NCBI GenBank assembly: GCA_036874045.1
Contig: CM072347.1
Location: 4,342,501-4,406,500 of the forward strand
Length of the DNA stretch: 64,000 nucleotides
Reading direction: 5' to 3'
DNA from: Cymodocea nodosa
Taxonomy: Eukaryota > Streptophyta > Magnoliopsida > Alismatales > Cymodoceaceae
Part shown: piece after piece, positions 60,559 to 64,000 of the stretch
How positions within the stretch are numbered: position 1 is the stretch's first letter
Layout of the letters: each line of letters opens with the position of its first letter
Translations under genes and position numbers: made by a program
The notes under the pieces: model-generated
What the model was told of the DNA's origin: nothing
Databases searched by the model: none
Seen by the model: only the letters and a program-made list of their open reading frames with translations

Positions 60559-60754
60559 ATAATGATATAAAATCTATGAAATAATAATAAAAATAATAGT
60601 AACAAATGCAATAAAAATTTCATTGAATTATAAATACACAAAATAAAGTAAATGCATATATATTCCAAGTAATAATAATAATAATGATAAATAAATGAAT
60701 TTTGAAGAAAGTAGATACATGAGGAAACAAAATAAATGAAAACAGAATACATAG

Positions 60755-61523
60755 CTAATGATCAGTTGACCATTTACGTAATAGTTCCTGAATTAAGGCA
60801 TCCCTCTCTTTCAAAAGTTGTTCTAGATGAGCTACTTGATCCAAAAGCATCCAATTATGTTGAAGTAAAAGTTCATTCTGTTGCAAGAGGTTGACTAAAC
60901 TATCAACTGTAGGAGTTGGATTATCCTAAGGAGGTGGAAATGATGTGCGAGGAGGAGGAGGACTCTAATGTGTAGATGATTGAAAAGGAGTAGGCACCTC
61001 TACAGGATCTGTAGAAGAGATTCTTTGAAGATCCTTTAACTGTAGTGCTCTTCTTTTAATTAGTTTGAGAGGTTTGCCTGACAAGTCAACATATTTGACC
61101 ATTAGATTGTAAATGAAGTCTCCATAAAATAAAAAAACTTTGTAGATGAGATATCTGAGTAATAATTATTTTTACCCAGTTAACTTTTATACCAGCCATC
61201 ACAACATAAGTGGCTTGGTAAACTTTTCTCTCTAGTTCATCTACATGACCTATTTTCTAAAATATAGAGCAAGACAGAATGGTGGCAATCATCCGAGCTA
61301 AATCATGAAAATCAACTTGCTTAACCAATTTAAAATGTTTGGTTGGAAATTTTTCATTCAATTTATTCATTTTGTTTTCTTGTCAACCTAATTTTGATGA
61401 AGAGAGGAAAATATTTATACTAGTAGATGGTACTCCAAAAAGGGTCTCCAAAAATTCTGCATCAATCCTTATTATTTGGTTGGGTAAGTGCAATAGGAAA
61501 TAATGAGGAAAGATCTCAAGATT
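60755..61523 (-). pseudogene. Divergent extra reading frame (aORF-2), interrupted by E
   Basis: On the minus strand, with shifts and stops: DAEFLETLFGVPSTSIN; then VDFHDLARMIATIL, stop, KIGHVDELERKVYQA and KVNWVKIIITQISH; then LKLIKRRALQLKDLQRI; a Pro-rich stretch (SPPPPRTSFPPP); and a Leu-rich helix (LLLQHNWMLLDQVAHLEQLL) ending at a stop (60755-60757). The order and spacing match the C-terminal domain of the C/D extra frame (ARFIANIL...RVGHNMEV...INWFDVFTSQLQH...FSVKDLQKF), but the sequence is far diverged. It is cut at 61523 by element E. Its own element was not identified. Confidence 0.6.
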
Positions 61524-63198
61524 TGTAGGATCGTATGGCTACATAAGAGGAGGGTGAATTGTGTTTTTCAACATATTCGATTATAATTGAAACTTTAAAA
61601 CACAAAAACAAGTCGAGACAGTGTTTTCATAAAATCATTTTTATTCAAGGTTTCAATTACAATATACAATTCAATTCTCCTTAGAAATTGTAGATGCAAT
61701 TATATATCGATACCATGTTTCATCTATACAATTTCATAACTACAAACAGAGAAAACTAATTTACAGAATTTAAAACATTTCTCCCTGTTTGAGATCTTTC
61801 TTCTTCTTCTTCTCTTTCCTCTTCAGCAATTCTTCAGTGACGAATATCTAGTCTTTCTCTACTTTACCGAATTTGCTTTCTTCTGAAACTTTAAATCTTC
61901 AGTGACATAAATCTAACCTTTTCTACTTCACTGAATTTTCTTCCACTTGAGAGCTTTTCCCCGAAGAGGTGTTTTTGATCACTGAAAAGATTTTTTGTTT
62001 GGTGTGTAGGGATAACTGATCAACGATAATTCTATGCCTTTTATACTGTATATTCATTTCATGCATATCCTTCACATTTAATCACTATCAGTCTTCTACT
62101 TCTTCACATCTTTTCTTTTTCCTTCATTGAAATACACATGTTCTGACCCATGTTTACATTTCAAATTTTCTTTAATCATTAATCCTCAATCTTTGAAAAA
62201 TTTCTTGCAAAATAAACTTTCTTGTCCAAAATGTTTCATCAAGTGTAATAAGAAGTCGTTACTTTAATGTTAACTAAACGAGTAAAACAGGTAGATATAT
62301 AATTTAACGTTTCTAACTTAACGAGTTCCTCATGTGCCAACTCACGTGACAAGTACTATAGCTAACTTAATGAACAAAGTTCGTGGTGCTATGCTAACTC
62401 AACGAACCATCTCTGTGGTGTTACAATAACTCAACGAACCATATTTGTTGTGTTACAGATAACTCAACGAACCAGTAATAAACAAATGTTTTTATAATAA
62501 GAATTTTGCCACGTGCAAAAATAACAACTTAAGGTTTATAACGATAACCTAACGCGTTGCCTTAATGTTCAATATAGCAACTCAATGCATTTAGTTATGT
62601 TAACTTAACGAGTTAAATATGTGCACCTCGCGTGATACAATATAACATTCAAAACTTTTAATTCACCACATGTCTGTTAGTCATTTTATAAAACTTGAAT
62701 AGTTATCTATCCATGCGTATAAAAACTCGAATAGTTATCTAACTCTTCGATTTTCATTACCGCACGCACATGGAAAACAACTTAACGAGTTCATCTCTTC
62801 TTTTACTCACTAATTTAATGAGTTCTCACGTGACCTATTTTAACCTTTAAGCCTCTAACTTAACAAGTTCTCATGTGATCTCTATACAAATAACACTCTA
62901 ACTTAACGAGTTGTCTAAATGTCCACTATTCATGATACAGAAGATATGACTTTAAAACATATCATGCTTTTCAATAAAAACACACGTTAACTTAACATTT
63001 AGTTAAATGAGAAATTAATGCAATGAAACAACTAGTTATTAACTTAGTATAATTTCAGATCCAATACAGACAAGTATTTATATCAGTAAGCTTTTTCTGT
63101 ATTAGTTGATGTTTTTAATTTCTTTTCACAAGCAATAGTAATTGAGCAAATATGATTACTTTCATTCAACACACATCATCAAAACAAAATACTCAACA
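61524..63198 (-). repeat. 3' LTR of E
   Basis: On the minus strand it starts TGTTGAGTATTTTG (63198) and ends ATACGATCCTACA (61524), 1675 bases. TATAAAAG lies at 62038-62045. Where D has the TTCGG block, E has three TAACTCAACGAACCA copies (62,387-62,475 on the plus strand). An ACTCGAATAGTTATC pair sits elsewhere (62,690-62,745). Confidence 0.9.
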
Positions 63199-63730
63199 AT
63201 TTCCCCCTTTTTGATGATGACAAAACCATATTAAATCAATTATAAAATATATTTAACTCAACAAAGCACCTTCGTTGGGTTAACTTTTAATTCAACAAAC
63301 AAGTTTGTTGACTTAAGTTCACTTAAGCTTATTTCTATTGTTTGTGTAAATTTCACCTCTCAGAAATAAAACTTTTAGATGTCAATAATTACATAAGTAT
63401 CTTTCAGATTTTAATAACCACATAATTATCTTTTAGATTACATTATCATTTGTCATAACCACTTAAATATTATCTCCCTTTATAATACATGCAATTAATA
63501 TCATAATCATCTTCTTCTTTTGAATTTTTAACATTTAGCATTTCTCCCCCTTTTTGTCATTAATCAAAAAGATGATTACACAGTATATAAAGCAAGAGAC
63601 ATATTTACAACAAAGCTTTCTATAAACAATAATAGGAATTGTAAACATTTACAGAAAAATGTATTGTTCAATGAATCAAACAATGAATACAAACATTATA
63701 TTTTGTATTCAGATACAAGCAAACAAACAA
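63199..63730 (-). promoter_or_regulatory. 3' untranslated region and polypurine tracts of E
   Basis: AAAAAGGGGGAAAT abuts the LTR (63199-63212), and AAAAAGGGGGAGAAATG lies at 63539-63555, both on the minus strand. The second keeps the GAAATG copy seen in D. Confidence 0.75.
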
Positions 63731-64000
63731 TTATCTATTCCTCCTAAGTATATTACTTATAGCATTACAAATTTTATCTCCTAGATGCCTAATATCATTT
63801 ATGATTTTGTTAAGCACATCATCTAGGTCAGCATGTATCTAGGGTTGCTATTCTGCTTGAATTGAACAACTTGGCTATTGTGGTCGAATTTGTTTTGTAT
63901 AATCTGTTGGTTGTTGTTGTGGTTGATGCATGACCTAAAATGTTTGCAAATCTTTTACACTAAAAGCTCTCATGCCTTTAGTTTCAGAGGGCTAGTCGAA
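63731..64000 (-). pseudogene. Extra reading frame of E, C-terminal part (partial)
   Basis: The minus strand reads FSVKDLQTF, a stop where D and C read Gln, then Gln-rich sequence, HLGDKICNAISNILRRN and a TAA at 63731-63733. It matches the end of D's extra frame. It runs off the window edge. Confidence 0.75.

Larger units (their letters stand above)
61524..64000 (-). mobile_element. Copia element E (C/D family), 3' end on the minus strand
   Basis: It has a 3' LTR (61524-63198), polypurine tracts and the end of the extra reading frame, all reading leftward. The rest lies beyond the window. It entered aORF-2 at 61523/61524; the matching target duplication is outside the window. Confidence 0.9.

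Noticed and set aside
60208-60559. Frames of 106 and 69 residues in G+C-rich sequence
   Set aside because: The stretch matches in position and style the leader of an Athila-like LTR; no domain seen.

Overview
The window looks like intergenic or intronic DNA of a flowering plant, built mostly from dead LTR retrotransposons of the Ty1/Copia superfamily. It is strongly A+T-rich. Its retroelements use plant-type initiator-Met tRNA primer sites, and its one recognisable host exon is a G+C-rich first exon of a plastid-targeted PPR protein. A G+C-rich first exon hints at a monocot, but that is weak evidence. No bacterial or archaeal gene was seen.

Layout, left to right. 1-13,020: a decayed Copia gag of one family, carrying a minus-strand solo LTR (F), a Copia element A (2174-9807) inserted in F, and a second solo LTR of A's family (11189-12657) with a perfect target-site duplication. 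13,655-15,664: a 5S-rRNA-like segment, a 65-bp hairpin repeat and other tandem repeats. 16,677-17,331: a probable MITE. 18,331-26,261: Copia element B, with an almost identical 2.19-kb tandem duplication of its RNase H-to-LTR end. 26.3-29.6 kb: an unrecognised decayed reading frame and low-complexity DNA. 29,591-29,995 (minus): exon 1 of an At5g48730-like PPR gene; no further exon was recognised in the window. 30.3-34.0 kb: A+T-rich repeats with a hAT-like insertion. 34,041-58,131: Copia element C, split by a complete younger relative D (40206-53917), which is itself split by a 4.1-kb TG...CA insertion. 58.1-64.0 kb: minus-oriented LTR pieces, a divergent extra reading frame, and the 3' end of element E, which belongs to the C/D family.

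The most interesting signals are in the C/D/E family. (1) Elements A and C carry a GT...AG intron exactly between gag and protease. D lacks it at the predicted splice junction and reads through from gag to protease in frame, as if copied from a spliced RNA. (2) C, D and E carry an extra downstream reading frame, between RNase H and the 3' LTR, with a conserved C-terminal domain. A divergent relative lies at 60.8-61.5 kb. (3) The LTRs of three families contain arrays of the same short inverted motif, apparently exchanged as a module. All retroelement reading frames have stops, frameshifts or deletions, and none looks autonomous.
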